This document shows positions 18,609 to 28,339 of a DNA stretch of 64,000 bases, one piece after another; the first letter of the stretch is position 1, and every line of letters begins with the position of its first letter. The stretch comes from Cryobacterium levicorallinum (lineage in GTDB: Bacteria; Actinomycetota; Actinomycetes; Actinomycetales; Microbacteriaceae): positions 124,001-188,000 of the forward strand of contig NZ_SOFE01000008.1 of NCBI RefSeq assembly GCF_004402405.1, written 5' to 3'. The notes below the pieces were generated by a model. The model was not told the DNA's origin and ran no database searches. It saw only the letters and a list, made by a program, of their open reading frames with translations. The translations under genes and the position numbers were made by a program.

Positions 18609-19505
18609 TTAGCTGGTGAGGCCGTCCACGTACTCCTGGTTGTCTTCGATCCATTGGGCGACGATCGGAGCGTAGTCCGAGCCGTCGTAGTCGACGAACA
18701 TGTCCTCTTCGAGGGTGTACAGAGTCTCGAGGTCCATCTCGAAGCCTTCGATCCAGCCGCTGGCTTTGGGAAACTTCTCCGAGAAGTCGGCGCTGCCGAA
18801 GGAGTGCAGGCTCTCGACGGACTCAAGGGTACCCTCGGGGTCTTCGAGGTTCTTGATCGGGAACGAACCGTAAGCCCAGTGCGGCTCCCAGAGGGTCACG
18901 ACGACGTTCTCGCCGGCATCCGTGGCTGCCTTGAGTTCGGTCAGCATGGCCGCCGTCGACGACGTGGTGAATTCCATGCCCTCCAGGCCGTAAGACGGAA
19001 TGACACGGTCTTCGGTCGCAGCGGTCAGGCCGGCGCCGGCTTCGATGCCCACAATCTGGTTGCCGAACAGGTCAGCGTTCTCGGCCAGTTCGGCGAGCGA
19101 GTCGATCGGGGCGTCCGCGTTCACCGCGATGGTGAGCTTGGACTCGTTGTTCCAGGCGCCCAGGTCGGTGATCTCGTCGCCGTAGGTCTCGAGGTACTCG
19201 CCGTGGGTGTCGGGCAGCCAGATGTCCATGGTGAGGTCGTAGTCGCCAGTGGAGAGGCCCTCGTAGACGGGGGCGACGTCGGCGTACTCGAGTTCGACGT
19301 TGTAACCCTTCTCGTCGAGAATGGCTTTCCACAGCTCGGAGACCGCGACGCCTTCATCCCAGCCGTTGAACACGGCGAGGGTGACGTTCTTCTGGTCGTC
19401 GTTGCCGTTTCCGACCGTGTCGACCTCGGTTTCGGCGGCACAGCCCGCTAGGGCGAGGAGCGAAACCGCTCCAAGAGCGATAAGGGGTGTTGAACGAATT
19501 TTCAT
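18609..19505 (-). CDS. proX: Glycine betaine/choline ABC transporter substrate-binding lipoprotein
   Basis: 298 aa. Lipoprotein signal LLALAGCAA (Cys near residue 21), then an OpuAC/ProX-type fold (VTLAVFNGWDEGVAVSELWK; YDLTMDIWLPDTHGEY; VVVTLWEPHWAYGSF). Trp-rich segments such as WEPHW match the aromatic cage that holds a quaternary ammonium group. It follows the permease and ATPase on the same strand after a 134-bp gap that contains a GGATGC palindrome. Role: osmoprotectant uptake. Confidence 0.9.
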   Translation of the reverse strand: MKIRSTPLIALGAVSLLALAGCAAETEVDTVGNGNDDQKNVTLAVFNGWDEGVAVSELWKAILDEKGYNVELEYADVAPVYEGLSTGDYDLTMDIWLPDTHGEYLETYGDEITDLGAWNNESKLTIAVNADAPIDSLAELAENADLFGNQIVGIEAGAGLTAATEDRVIPSYGLEGMEFTTSSTAAMLTELKAATDAGENVVVTLWEPHWAYGSFPIKNLEDPEGTLESVESLHSFGSADFSEKFPKASGWIEGFEMDLETLYTLEEDMFVDYDGSDYAPIVAQWIEDNQEYVDGLTS

Positions 19506-19592
19506 GCGTCTTCCTTTCGTGCCACCCGCTGCGGGCGACTGGGGATTGACTCGTGGTGCGTGCGCCAGCTCCCGTGGAGCCTGCGCACATGG

Positions 19593-19613
19593 AACGGATG
19601 CGGGGCATCCGTT
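19593..19613. repeat. AACGGATGC-N3-GCATCCGTT palindrome, copy 1
   Basis: AACGGATGC (19593-19601), three G, then GCATCCGTT (19605-19613): a perfect 9-bp inverted repeat just past the proW stop, in the gap before proX. The same 9-bp arms recur at 61313-61333. Confidence 0.75.
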
Positions 19614-19639
19614 GGGAGGAGGGACTCGGAATGACCACG

Positions 19640-20563
19640 TCAGACGAGAGCCGATGCTGGCACGTTTGCCGGCTGTGCTGCAGAGTTCGCAGCCACGCGA
19701 TTGGCCTTACGGGCAGCGAGCATACGTCCGAGCGGAGTGCTTCCATTGCCGAGCGCGGCGGTGACACGGTCGAGGAAGATCGCCAAGATGACCACGGCGA
19801 GACCGGCCTCGAAACCGAGGGCGACGTCGAGACGCGACAGCGCCGCCACAATCTCACCGCCGAGAGCACCGGCGCCGACCATGCCGGCGATGACGACCAT
19901 CGAGAGCGACAGCATGATGACCTGGTTGATGCCGGCCATGATCGTCGGCGTTGCCAGCGGAAGCTGAATCTGCCTGAGGATACGCCACGGGCTCGCGCCG
20001 AAGGCCTGGCCGGCCTCGACGACCTCCTTGTCGACCCCGCGGATGCCGAGTTCGGTGAGCCGCACACCGGGTGCCATGGCAAAGATGATGGTCGCCACGA
20101 TGCCGGGAACCTCGCCGACCCGAAACAGAATGAGGGCCGGAACCAGGTAGACGAAGGCCGGCATAGTCTGCAGAAAGTCCAGCATCGGCCGGATGGCACT
20201 CGAGGCGACCGAAGATTTGGCCGCGAGAATACCGAGCGGAACACTCAGCCCGATGGCGATGATGCTCGCCACGAGAACCAGGGCGAGGGTCAACATCGCG
20301 TTTTCCCACTGATTGACACCGAGAATGAGGCCGAGGCCGATCACTGTTCCCACGGCGAACTTCCAGCCGCGGACGGCGAAGCCGATGGCCGCCGCGATCG
20401 CGATGATGACGTAAAACGGCGGCGCGACGAGCACGAAGGCTACGCCTCCGAAGGCACCGTCAACAATCAGGCGAATGAAATCAAAAACAAACCCGAAGGT
20501 AACCGTGATCCATTCGATAAAGGATTCGATCAAGGTGCCGAGGGGAATACGGAAGTCGTTCAC
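19640..20563 (-). CDS. proW: Glycine betaine ABC transporter permease
   Basis: 307 aa with several membrane helices. The binding-protein-dependent transport domain occupies about residues 90-280, with its coupling region near VVEAGQAFGASPWRILRQIQLP. The ATG overlaps the proV stop (ATGA, 20560-20563). It forms the membrane channel of the betaine importer with ProV and ProX. The C-terminal 25 residues are Ala-rich and probably disordered. Confidence 0.92.
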   Translation of the reverse strand: MNDFRIPLGTLIESFIEWITVTFGFVFDFIRLIVDGAFGGVAFVLVAPPFYVIIAIAAAIGFAVRGWKFAVGTVIGLGLILGVNQWENAMLTLALVLVASIIAIGLSVPLGILAAKSSVASSAIRPMLDFLQTMPAFVYLVPALILFRVGEVPGIVATIIFAMAPGVRLTELGIRGVDKEVVEAGQAFGASPWRILRQIQLPLATPTIMAGINQVIMLSLSMVVIAGMVGAGALGGEIVAALSRLDVALGFEAGLAVVILAIFLDRVTAALGNGSTPLGRMLAARKANRVAANSAAQPANVPASALV

Positions 20564-21855
20564 GCTTCGGCTCCGTCCAGCGCGGTGTCGCGCAAAATAT
20601 CGGTAATAACGTTGACCGCAATAGTCGCCGGCGGGTGGATCACCGGCAGTTCACCAGTGCTCGTGGTGACGTTGCCAATTGCAGCGAGCAGGGTGACGCG
20701 CGGAATGACTCCGAGCAAGCGACTCTTCGAGTCGACGACTGCGATGGGCAGGTCGCTGCCGACGGAAGGCTCGACGAGATCGACAAGGGCAGTATCGGGC
20801 GCAACTGTGGTGGCATCGTCTCGAATAATTGTTCGGAGGTCGGCGTCCCCGACCTTGACCATTTTGAGCACGTCGCGGTCGCGCACGATTCCGGCGAAAC
20901 TGCGGTCGCGGTTGAGCACGAAAACAACGGATGTCTGGAGGTCTCGCATCGTGCGGAGCGCGGCTCGCGGGCCAGCCGTTTTGGTGACGACAGCCCGAAC
21001 CGGTTCCATGACGGTCGTCGCGGTGAGCACGCGCGCCCGGTCGACATCCTGCACGAACTGGGCGACGTAGTCGTTGGCCGGGTCGGTCAGGATCTCTTCC
21101 GGCGTGCCGATCTGCACGATGCGGCCGTCACGCATGACGGCGATTCGGTCGCCCAGGAACATGGCCTCGTTGAGGTCGTGGGTGATGAAAATGATGGTCT
21201 TGCCGAGCGCGGCCTGCAGCTCGATGAGCTGCTCTTGCATCTCACGGCGAATGAGCGGGTCGAGGGCCGAGAAGGCTTCGTCCATGAGCAGCACGTCGGT
21301 GTCGGCGGCGAGGGCTCGTCCGAGGCCCACTCGCTGCTGCATTCCGCCCGACAACTCGGACGGCAGGTTGTCGGCCCAACCAGCGAGACCGACGAGGTCG
21401 ATGATCGTCTGGGCCTTGGCGAGGCGTTTTGCTCGCCCCATGCCCTGAATCTCCAGGCCGTAGGCCACGTTGTCGATCACGGTGCGGTGTGGCAGCAGGG
21501 CGAAGTGCTGGAAGACCATGGAAATGCTCTTGCGGCGCACGTCGCGCAATTCCTTGGCCGACACGTCGGTGATGTCGGTGCCGCCAACGGTGACGGTGCC
21601 GGAGGTGGTCTCCCACAGGCCGTTGAGCATGCGGATGAGAGTCGATTTGCCCGAGCCGGACAGGCCCATGACTACGAAGATCTCGCCCCTCTTGACCTCG
21701 AAGGAAGCGTCGATGACGGCGGCCACTCCGAGGGAAGAGATTTCGGCGCGGCTCTTGCCGGCCTTGAGCTTCTTGACGATTTCATGCGGACGACGTCCGA
21801 ATGCTTTGTAGAGGTGATCTGCCTTGACGGCTATGGTTTCTGAACTCTCGGTCAC
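20560..21855 (-). CDS. proV: Glycine betaine ABC transporter ATP-binding protein with CBS domains
   Basis: 431 aa from GTG 21855. Walker A GLSGSGKST, signature LSGGMQQR and Walker B VLLMDEAFSALDP are intact. The N-terminal extension (YKAFGRRPHEIVKKLKAGKS) is typical of ProV/OpuAA. Residues about 290-420 form a CBS pair, which in OpuA senses ionic strength and gates transport. It is first in the operon; the 338-bp region upstream must hold the promoter. Confidence 0.93.
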   Translation of the reverse strand: MTESSETIAVKADHLYKAFGRRPHEIVKKLKAGKSRAEISSLGVAAVIDASFEVKRGEIFVVMGLSGSGKSTLIRMLNGLWETTSGTVTVGGTDITDVSAKELRDVRRKSISMVFQHFALLPHRTVIDNVAYGLEIQGMGRAKRLAKAQTIIDLVGLAGWADNLPSELSGGMQQRVGLGRALAADTDVLLMDEAFSALDPLIRREMQEQLIELQAALGKTIIFITHDLNEAMFLGDRIAVMRDGRIVQIGTPEEILTDPANDYVAQFVQDVDRARVLTATTVMEPVRAVVTKTAGPRAALRTMRDLQTSVVFVLNRDRSFAGIVRDRDVLKMVKVGDADLRTIIRDDATTVAPDTALVDLVEPSVGSDLPIAVVDSKSRLLGVIPRVTLLAAIGNVTTSTGELPVIHPPATIAVNVITDILRDTALDGAEA

Positions 21856-22193
21856 GCGTTCTCCGGTGCACGCCGAACGTAGCCGATTTCACGGCTGACA
21901 CTGGGGCGTGCTCTCTTGTCGGACGGGTTGGCGCCAAGCGGCCCAAACGCGATAGTCAACGCGGGCTGGAGCAATCATGGGATCGCATCCGTCGGTGCCG
22001 CACCATACGAAGGCGGCCGTTCCATCTCAAATGGTGGCTACGTCTGCGCGTCCTGGTGAAGGGTTGTAAGACCGTCAACAATCCTAACACACCCCGGTTT
22101 CGGTTGCCCGAAAGGGCAGAAAAAAGGGGTGCCGCCCGGGAGGATTCTTCCGGACGACACCCTTAGCGCGAGTCTAATACTCGCCTTTTCGAC
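21856..22193. other. Intergenic region upstream of proV
   Basis: No credible gene. It contains the proV leader and promoter, one intergenic GCATCCG (21985-21991) and, at its far end, the terminator of dctA. No known riboswitch was recognised. Confidence 0.5.
22120..22162 (-). terminator. Rho-independent terminator of dctA
   Basis: Read on the minus strand, GGGTGTCGTCCGG (22162-22150) pairs with the complementary arm at 22139-22127 apart from two G-T-type mismatches, and is followed by six T. It lies 32 bp past the dctA stop. Confidence 0.88.
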
Positions 22194-23591
22194 TCAAACG
22201 CGTTCCAATACCCGGGATTGCGCGGCCTTCTCTTCGGTGCGCTGGGTGTCGGCGACGCTGACGTGACCGTGGGTGAGCATGGTGCGTTCGTCAAACGGTT
22301 CGAGCTTGTCCAGCACGCGATCGACCTGCACCCGGTCCATTTCTTTGGTCCAGGAACCAATCATGACGGTCGCGACCGCGTTGCCGGTGAAGTTGGTCAG
22401 CGCGCGGGCCTCGGACATGAAGCGGTCGATGCCGACGATAAAGCCGACGCCGCCGACCAGTTGCGGGGCGTGCGCCTGCAGTCCGGCGGCCAGGGTGGCC
22501 AGGCCAGCACCGGATACTCCGGCGGCTCCCTTGCTCGCGATAATCATGAACACAAGCAGGCCGATTTGCTCGCCGAGCGCGAGCGGCTGGCCGAGCGCAT
22601 TGGCAATGAACAGCGACGCCATGGTGAGGTAGATGGCGGTGCCGTCGAGGTTGAACGAGTAGCCGGTGGGCACGGTGACGCCGACAACGGGCTTGGAGAC
22701 GCCGAGGTGTTCCATCTTGGCAATCAGGCGCGGCAGGGCTGCTTCCGACGACGAAGTCGAGACGATGAGCAGGTATTCCCGGCCGAGGTAGCGCATGAGC
22801 TTGAAAATGTTCACGCCGGTGACGAGTTTGAGCAGGCCGCCAAGAATGACCACGATAAAGAGGATGCAGGTGATGTAGAAGGCGACCATGAGAGTGAACA
22901 GGCTGATCACGGCCTGAATGCCGGTGGCACCGACGACCGCCGCGATCGCGCCGAATGCGCCGATCGGGGCGAGCCACATGACCATAATGAGAATGCGAAA
23001 GACCAGGGCCTGCACGTGGGCGATGCCCTCAAGAATCGGCTTGCCGGCCGGGCCCATTCGCTGCAGCGCGAAGCCGGCGATGAGAGCCACGAGCAGCGTC
23101 TGCAGAATGTTGCCGCTGGTCAGCGACGAGAACAGAGTAGCGGGGACGATCCCGAGCAAAAAACCCTGGGTGTCGGCGGATTCGGTGGCCTTGTAGGTGG
23201 CATCCGACAGGTCGATGCCGTCGCCCGGGTGGATCATGTTGCCGACGACCAGGCCGATGCCGAGCGCGAAGGTCGACATGACCAGAAAGTAGCCGAGAGC
23301 CAGGCCGCCGATCTTGCCGACGGTGGCGGCCTTGGCGATCGAGCCGATGCCGAGAATGATGGTGCAGAAAATGATCGGCGCGATCATCATCTTGATCAGG
23401 GCGATGAACAGGTCACCGAGCGGCTTGAGCGAGACAGCGAAGCCCTTCTCGCCGCCCCAGACCAGACCAACGACGATACCGAGAATGACCGCGATAATAA
23501 CGGCCATATAGAGGTAGTGCGACGAGTCGATCTTCTTCCTGGGCTTGGCGGGTTTCTTCGACTTGGTACGGGGTGATGGCGTCGATGCCAT
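22194..23591 (-). CDS. dctA: C4-dicarboxylate/proton-cation symporter, DctA (DAACS) family
   Basis: 465 aa with about eight membrane helices and re-entrant loops. Family hallmarks: KMMIAPIIFCTIILGI, the serine-rich STSSSEAALPRL and VTVPTGYSFNLDGTAIYLTMASLF, with SKGAAGVSGAGL near the C-terminal half. The N-terminal 22 residues are Lys/Pro-rich and cytoplasmic. It imports succinate, fumarate or malate. The divergent two-component system next door is of the kind that senses such substrates, so it probably controls this gene. Confidence 0.93.
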   Translation of the reverse strand: MASTPSPRTKSKKPAKPRKKIDSSHYLYMAVIIAVILGIVVGLVWGGEKGFAVSLKPLGDLFIALIKMMIAPIIFCTIILGIGSIAKAATVGKIGGLALGYFLVMSTFALGIGLVVGNMIHPGDGIDLSDATYKATESADTQGFLLGIVPATLFSSLTSGNILQTLLVALIAGFALQRMGPAGKPILEGIAHVQALVFRILIMVMWLAPIGAFGAIAAVVGATGIQAVISLFTLMVAFYITCILFIVVILGGLLKLVTGVNIFKLMRYLGREYLLIVSTSSSEAALPRLIAKMEHLGVSKPVVGVTVPTGYSFNLDGTAIYLTMASLFIANALGQPLALGEQIGLLVFMIIASKGAAGVSGAGLATLAAGLQAHAPQLVGGVGFIVGIDRFMSEARALTNFTGNAVATVMIGSWTKEMDRVQVDRVLDKLEPFDERTMLTHGHVSVADTQRTEEKAAQSRVLERV

Positions 23592-23727
23592 GGCAGACTC
23601 CTTTGTCTAGGCTTATCGGAGCCACTGCGGGCACCGGCTGCTGCAATGTGTTCCACACTGGTCGACACGGCTCACGGGGTCACGGTTGCGGTCATATTGT
23701 TCATGAGTCGCAGAAAGGTACCTACGA

Positions 23728-25425
23728 ATGCGCAGGGAATGGAGCATAGCCAGGCGGCTCTTTGTCGCGCACGCGCTGTTCATCGTCGTGTTGTCGGGCC
23801 TGGTCGCGACCATTCTGTTCGTCGAAGCTCGCGATCGTGGCTACGACGAGACCAGCAACCGGATGCTGGCCGTCGCCACCGCCATCGCTGACAGTCCCCT
23901 CGTGCTCGCGGCCAGCGAAGCCGCCGACCCGAGCACGATGCTGCAGCCCTACGCCCTCGAGCTGACGCAGGACGCCGGGCTCGACTTCATCACGATCATG
24001 GCCCCGGACCGCACCCGCTGGACCCATCCGAACGCGGCCGAAATCGGCCAGGACTACATCGGCGCGATCCAGCCAGCCGTGTCCGGAACGGCCTTCACCG
24101 AAATCAGCACCGGAACGCTCGGGCCATCCGTTCGTGCCGTCGTGCCGGTAACGGATGCCGGCGATACGGTTCGCGCGCTCGTCGCGGTAGGCACCACGAC
24201 GACGAACATCTCGATCGCCCTGAACGCACAGCTGCCTTCGGTGCTGGGCCTGGCGCTGGCGCTGCTGGCGTCCGGGTCGGTCGGCACATGGCTGCTTGGG
24301 CGTTATCTGCGCCGGGTCACCCTGGGCTGGGGACCGGAGCACCTCGCGCAACTGTTCGTCTACTACGACTCCGTGCTGCGCTCCGTGCGGGAGGGCCTGG
24401 TGCTGGTCGATCTGCACGGTGACCTCGTGCTCTACAACGATCAGGCGGCCACCCTGCTGGGGATTCCGCCGCGCCCGGCTGCGGGAAGTTTCGAGCGACC
24501 GCAGGCTTTGACCGCCCTGAGCCTGCCGCCGAGTCTCGGAGATCTGCTGCGGAGCGGCCGCAACGCGCACGACGAGATTCATGTGACCGGCACGCGAGTA
24601 CTCGTAGTGAACCAGGAGCCGGCGACCGCCTCGGGGAACGCGGGTGCCCGGGCGGAACCGATGGGGTTCGTGGCGACGATTCGCGACCACACCGATCTGC
24701 AGAACCTGGGCAGTGAGCTGCAGTCAATGCGGACCCTGTCCGATGCACTGCGAGCGCAGACCCACGAGCATTCCAACCGGCTGCACACGATCGTGTCGCT
24801 GATGGAACTCGGCCGTACCGAGCAGGCACTCGAATTCGCCACAAAAGACCTCGAATTGAGCCAGCGACTCGCCGACGAGATGGTCGGCTCGGTCGACGAA
24901 CCGGTGATCAGCGCCCTGATCATGGGCAAATCGGCGCAGGCCAACGAACTGGGTATCACCCTGACCGTCACGGCGTCCGGCACGCTCGCGCAGTCCGGGC
25001 TGTCGATCCAGGACCTCGTGACGGTGCTCGGCAATCTGGTCGACAACGCGCTCGATGCGGCGGCGGGCGGCGACGACCCACGCCGCGTATCTGTCACGGT
25101 GTCGTCGACCGAGCAGGCCGTCGTGATCGAGGTGGCCGACAGCGGTGCCGGTGTGGCACTCGATGTCATCGATGAGGTGCTGCGGCTGGGATTCAGCACC
25201 AAGGGCACTGGGCCGGTCGGCGGCCGCGGCCTCGGTTTGGCTTTGGTGCGCCAGGCGGTCACGCGCCTCGGTGGCACACTCACCATCGGGCGTCGCGAGG
25301 GTGCCGTGTTCACGGTGACGATTCCGGCGATTGCTCTGCCCGCAGCGCCTCTGCCCGCAGCAGCAGACACCACGGCCGCACCGACACCGCCCGAAACGCT
25401 CGCCGCGGCGGTCGATCATGACTGA
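23728..25425 (+). CDS. Sensor histidine kinase, CitA/DcuS type
   Basis: 565 aa. One membrane helix near residue 15, an extracellular PDC/CitA-like sensor domain to about residue 175, a second helix (VLGLALALLASGSVGTWLL), a cytoplasmic PAS domain, then a dimerisation region with His in AQTHEHSNRLHTI and an ATPase domain (NLVDNALDAA, ADSGAGV, GGRGLGLALV). It should sense a carboxylate and phosphorylate the regulator encoded next, whose start overlaps its end by 8 bases. RBS: AGAAAGG. Divergent from dctA. Confidence 0.92.
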   Translation: MRREWSIARRLFVAHALFIVVLSGLVATILFVEARDRGYDETSNRMLAVATAIADSPLVLAASEAADPSTMLQPYALELTQDAGLDFITIMAPDRTRWTHPNAAEIGQDYIGAIQPAVSGTAFTEISTGTLGPSVRAVVPVTDAGDTVRALVAVGTTTTNISIALNAQLPSVLGLALALLASGSVGTWLLGRYLRRVTLGWGPEHLAQLFVYYDSVLRSVREGLVLVDLHGDLVLYNDQAATLLGIPPRPAAGSFERPQALTALSLPPSLGDLLRSGRNAHDEIHVTGTRVLVVNQEPATASGNAGARAEPMGFVATIRDHTDLQNLGSELQSMRTLSDALRAQTHEHSNRLHTIVSLMELGRTEQALEFATKDLELSQRLADEMVGSVDEPVISALIMGKSAQANELGITLTVTASGTLAQSGLSIQDLVTVLGNLVDNALDAAAGGDDPRRVSVTVSSTEQAVVIEVADSGAGVALDVIDEVLRLGFSTKGTGPVGGRGLGLALVRQAVTRLGGTLTIGRREGAVFTVTIPAIALPAAPLPAAADTTAAPTPPETLAAAVDHD

Positions 25426-26128
25426 CTCTGCACCGATTCGCGTGCTCGTCGTCGAGGACGAACCACTCGCCGCCGAGGCGCACGCCGTCTACATCGGTCG
25501 CCTGGCCGGGTTCGAGCTCGTCGCCACGGTCGGCACCGGGCAGGAGGCCTTTCGCCGGGTAGCGGCCGCTGCCTCGGCCGGCACCCCGATCGACCTCGTG
25601 CTGATGGACATGAACCTGCCGGACAGCCACGGGCTCGACGTGAGCCGGCGCATCCGTTCGGCCGGTCTGGCCACGGATATCATCGCCATCACCGCGGTGC
25701 GCGACCTCGACAATGTGCGCGGGGCGATCGCGGCCGGCGTCGTGCAGTACCTGATCAAGCCGTTCACCTACTCGACCTTCGCTGCGAAATTGTCTAGTTA
25801 CCGGGACTTTCGTGCGGAACTGAACGCGCACGCATCCGTTGTGACGCAGTCGGCGGTTGATAACGCGTTCGCGAGCCTGCGCGCGCCGACCGATATTCCG
25901 CTTCCGAAGGGCCTGGCCGATTCGACGCTGAATCCGCTGGTCACCTACTTGCAGGCCCAGACCGCGCCGGTCTCGGCGAGTGAGCTGATGGAGCCGCTGG
26001 GGCTCTCCCGGGTGACCGCGCGCCGCTACCTGGAATATCTCGCCAACACCGGTCTCGTGCTGCGCGCGCCGCGCTACGGCACGCCCGGGCGGCCGGAGAA
26101 TGAGTACAGCTGGAAGCGTGGTCGTTAG
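25418..26128 (+). CDS. Response regulator, CitB/DcuR type
   Basis: 236 aa from ATG 25418. The receiver domain has the acidic pair in VVEDEP, the phosphoacceptor Asp in [11 protein letters not shown] and the Lys in YLIKPF. The C-terminal HTH ([23 protein letters not shown]) is typical of the CitB/DctR group. It overlaps the kinase gene and very likely controls dctA. Its stop is interlocked with that of the converging enoyl-CoA hydratase: the four bases TTAG (25-strand 26125-26128) hold both stops. Confidence 0.92.
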   Translation: MTDSAPIRVLVVEDEPLAAEAHAVYIGRLAGFELVATVGTGQEAFRRVAAAASAGTPIDLVLMDMNLPDSHGLDVSRRIRSAGLATDIIAITAVRDLDNVRGAIAAGVVQYLIKPFTYSTFAAKLSSYRDFRAELNAHASVVTQSAVDNAFASLRAPTDIPLPKGLADSTLNPLVTYLQAQTAPVSASELMEPLGLSRVTARRYLEYLANTGLVLRAPRYGTPGRPENEYSWKRGR

Positions 26129-26937
26129 CGGTTCGTGAAATTCGGTGACCGCTTTTCGATGAAGGCGGCCATGCCCTCGCTCTGATCTTCAGTCGCGAAC
26201 ACCGAATGAAACAGGCGACGTTCCAAGTGGATGCCGCCGCTCAGCATCGATTCGTACGCCGCGTTGACGACCTCCTTGGCGAGCATCGCGATCGGTGCCG
26301 ATTTGGCCGCGATCCCCGTGGCGCTCGCGAGGGCATCGGCCAGCAGGTCGGCGGCGGGCACGATGCGGGCGACGAGACCGGCCCGTTCGGCTTCGACGGC
26401 GTCGATAGTACGGCCGGTGAGGATCATCTCCATCGCCTTGGCCTTGCCGACGGCGCGCGTCAGGCGCTGGGATCCGCCCATGCCGGGTATGACGCCGAGC
26501 TTGATCTCGGGCTGGCCGAACGTCGCGGTGTCGGAGGCGATAATGAAATCGCAGATCAGGGCGAGTTCGCAGCCGCCACCGAGGGCGTGGCCGGAAACAG
26601 CGGCGATGACCGGGGTGCGCACGGCGGCGAGCTTGTCCCAACCGGCGAACCAGTCTTGGAGGTACATATCCATGTAGCTCATCGATGCCATCTCCTTGAT
26701 GTCTGCGCCGGCCGCGAAGGCCCGCTCCGAACCGGTGATGATGATCGCGCCGATCGAGGGGTCGGTGTCGAGCCGGGTGGCGGCACCGACGACGTCCTGC
26801 ATGGTGTGGAAGTTGAGGGCGTTCAGTGCCTTCGGGCGGTTTAGCGTGATCACGCCGACCCGGCCGTGGCGCTCGAGCAGGATGTTTTCGTAGGTGTCGG
26901 CGTCGGTCAGAGTTTCGGTCTGGGTTGTGTCGCTCAT
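26125..26937 (-). CDS. Enoyl-CoA hydratase (crotonase family)
   Basis: 270 aa. The oxyanion-hole segment is [15 protein letters not shown], and both catalytic Glu positions are present ([11 protein letters not shown] and [17 protein letters not shown]), as in true hydratases that add water to 2-enoyl-CoA. Start ATG 26937 overlaps the stop of the upstream hydrolase gene (ATGA). With that neighbour it points to branched-chain amino acid or fatty acid breakdown. Confidence 0.92.
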   Translation of the reverse strand: MSDTTQTETLTDADTYENILLERHGRVGVITLNRPKALNALNFHTMQDVVGAATRLDTDPSIGAIIITGSERAFAAGADIKEMASMSYMDMYLQDWFAGWDKLAAVRTPVIAAVSGHALGGGCELALICDFIIASDTATFGQPEIKLGVIPGMGGSQRLTRAVGKAKAMEMILTGRTIDAVEAERAGLVARIVPAADLLADALASATGIAAKSAPIAMLAKEVVNAAYESMLSGGIHLERRLFHSVFATEDQSEGMAAFIEKRSPNFTNR

Positions 26938-28151
26938 GCGGTGGCCTTCCGTTCGGTGTTCTGGCGGAGTTCGCCGGTCGTGTGGATTTCGCCGGTCATG
27001 CCGGGCTCGACGCTCGTGCTTGGCTGCACGCTCGTTTCGGGCTCGGCGGGAACGTGTACGCGTGGCAGGCGCAGCTCGCGCTCCCCCAACGGCGCGAAGT
27101 GCGCCTGCACATCGGTGCCGGACACGGCGTCCAGGCTGCTCGGCTGCCAGTTCGGGTTGCGGTCCTTGTCGATGACCTGGGCGCGAATGCCCTCGACCAC
27201 ATCGTGGCCGGCCACCGTGCGCAGGGAGACTCGGTATTCCTGCTCGAGCACCGCTTCGAGGCTGTCGAGTTCACGGGCGCGGCGGAGGGCTTCGAGGGTG
27301 ACCGTGAGCGCGGTGGGCGACTTGGCCAGAATGGCCATGGCGGCGTCGCGGGCCGCAGCAACGGGAGAGTTCTGCAGCCGATCGATGATCCCGGGCAGGC
27401 TGTTGCCGGCGTAGCACTCGTCGATCCAGGTGCGCTCGGCCAGCAGCGGGGCCGCGGGCACCGTCGACTCGGCGTACTCGGCGATGGCCGCGGGAACGGG
27501 CATCCGTTTGAGGGCCTCGACCAGGGAATCGAGCCGGGTCGAGTCGACGAAACTGTCGGCGAGCCCGAGCGCGATCGCGTCGGAACCGGTCATGGTCGCG
27601 GCGGTAAGGGCGAGATGGGTGCCGAGCTCGCCGGGGGTGCGCGAGTAGAGGTAGGTACCGCCGACGTCGGGCACGAAACCGATGGTGGTCTCCGGCATGC
27701 CGAGTCGGGTGCGTTCGGTCACGACGCGGTGTGAGGCGTGGCCGGAGAGGCCGACTCCCCCGCCGAGCACGATGCGGTCCATCAGGGCGACGAAGGGTTT
27801 GGGGTACCGCTTGATCTGCGCGTTCAGGGTGTATTCATCGGCCCAGAACCGGGCATTCTCGTCTGGATCGGTGCGGGCGTCGCGGTAGATCGAGACGATG
27901 TCGCCGCCGGCGCACAGGGCGCGGTCGCCGCTGCCGGTGAGCAGCACGGTCTGCACGGTCTCGTCGTCAGCCCAGTCGGTGAGCGCTGCGGCGATACTGC
28001 GGATCATGTCGTGCGTGAGGGCATTCAGGGCCTTGGGCCGGTTCAGGATGATGCGGGCCAGCGATCCGTCCCGCTGCAGCAGCACCTCGCCGCTCAATTC
28101 CGCACTCGACGCGTCGCTGGACTGGGCTGTGGACAACTCGGTGTGGGACAA
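26934..28151 (-). CDS. 3-hydroxyisobutyryl-CoA hydrolase-like protein (crotonase superfamily)
   Basis: 405 aa from TTG 28151, chosen because GGAGAGG lies 6 bases upstream in a frame that has no [35 protein letters not shown] and [14 protein letters not shown] match HIBCH, which releases 3-hydroxyisobutyrate in valine catabolism; the catalytic Glu (MPET) and Asp (PDVGG) are both present. Residues after about 365 form a Pro/Thr/Glu-rich tail beyond the usual end of the family. Operon with the enoyl-CoA hydratase. Confidence 0.85.
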   Translation of the reverse strand: MSHTELSTAQSSDASSAELSGEVLLQRDGSLARIILNRPKALNALTHDMIRSIAAALTDWADDETVQTVLLTGSGDRALCAGGDIVSIYRDARTDPDENARFWADEYTLNAQIKRYPKPFVALMDRIVLGGGVGLSGHASHRVVTERTRLGMPETTIGFVPDVGGTYLYSRTPGELGTHLALTAATMTGSDAIALGLADSFVDSTRLDSLVEALKRMPVPAAIAEYAESTVPAAPLLAERTWIDECYAGNSLPGIIDRLQNSPVAAARDAAMAILAKSPTALTVTLEALRRARELDSLEAVLEQEYRVSLRTVAGHDVVEGIRAQVIDKDRNPNWQPSSLDAVSGTDVQAHFAPLGERELRLPRVHVPAEPETSVQPSTSVEPGMTGEIHTTGELRQNTERKATA

Positions 28152-28276
28152 ACGTGACCTCTCCGCGACAATGCGGCCGGTTCCTGCACGAACCCGGACT
28201 CTGGCCACAGTCTAGAGCCTGCCCCATCGAAGCCCTCCCACACACCACCCGCGACTAGACCCGATTGAGCGCAAGT

Positions 28277-28338
28277 GAGAGCGGAGATCTTGGTGCTTCA
28301 GCGATCGTGAAGCAGCAAAATCTCCGCTCTCGCGGGAG
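28277..28338. repeat. 62-bp structured palindromic element, copy A
   Basis: Outer arms GAGAGCGGAGAT (28277-28288) and ATCTCCGCTCTC (28320-28331) pair perfectly, and an inner hairpin TGCTTCA/TGAAGCA lies between them. The element ends 1 base before the stop codon of the minus-strand surface-protein gene, so it is in that gene's 3' UTR. A homologous copy of the same length is at 56571-56632. It may also act as a terminator, though no T run follows. Confidence 0.75.
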
Positions 28339-28339
28339 C

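Noticed and set aside
28128..28136. DnaA-box-like TGTGGACAA
   Set aside because: It falls in the N-terminal coding region of the hydrolase gene as a single copy, so chance is the simplest explanation.
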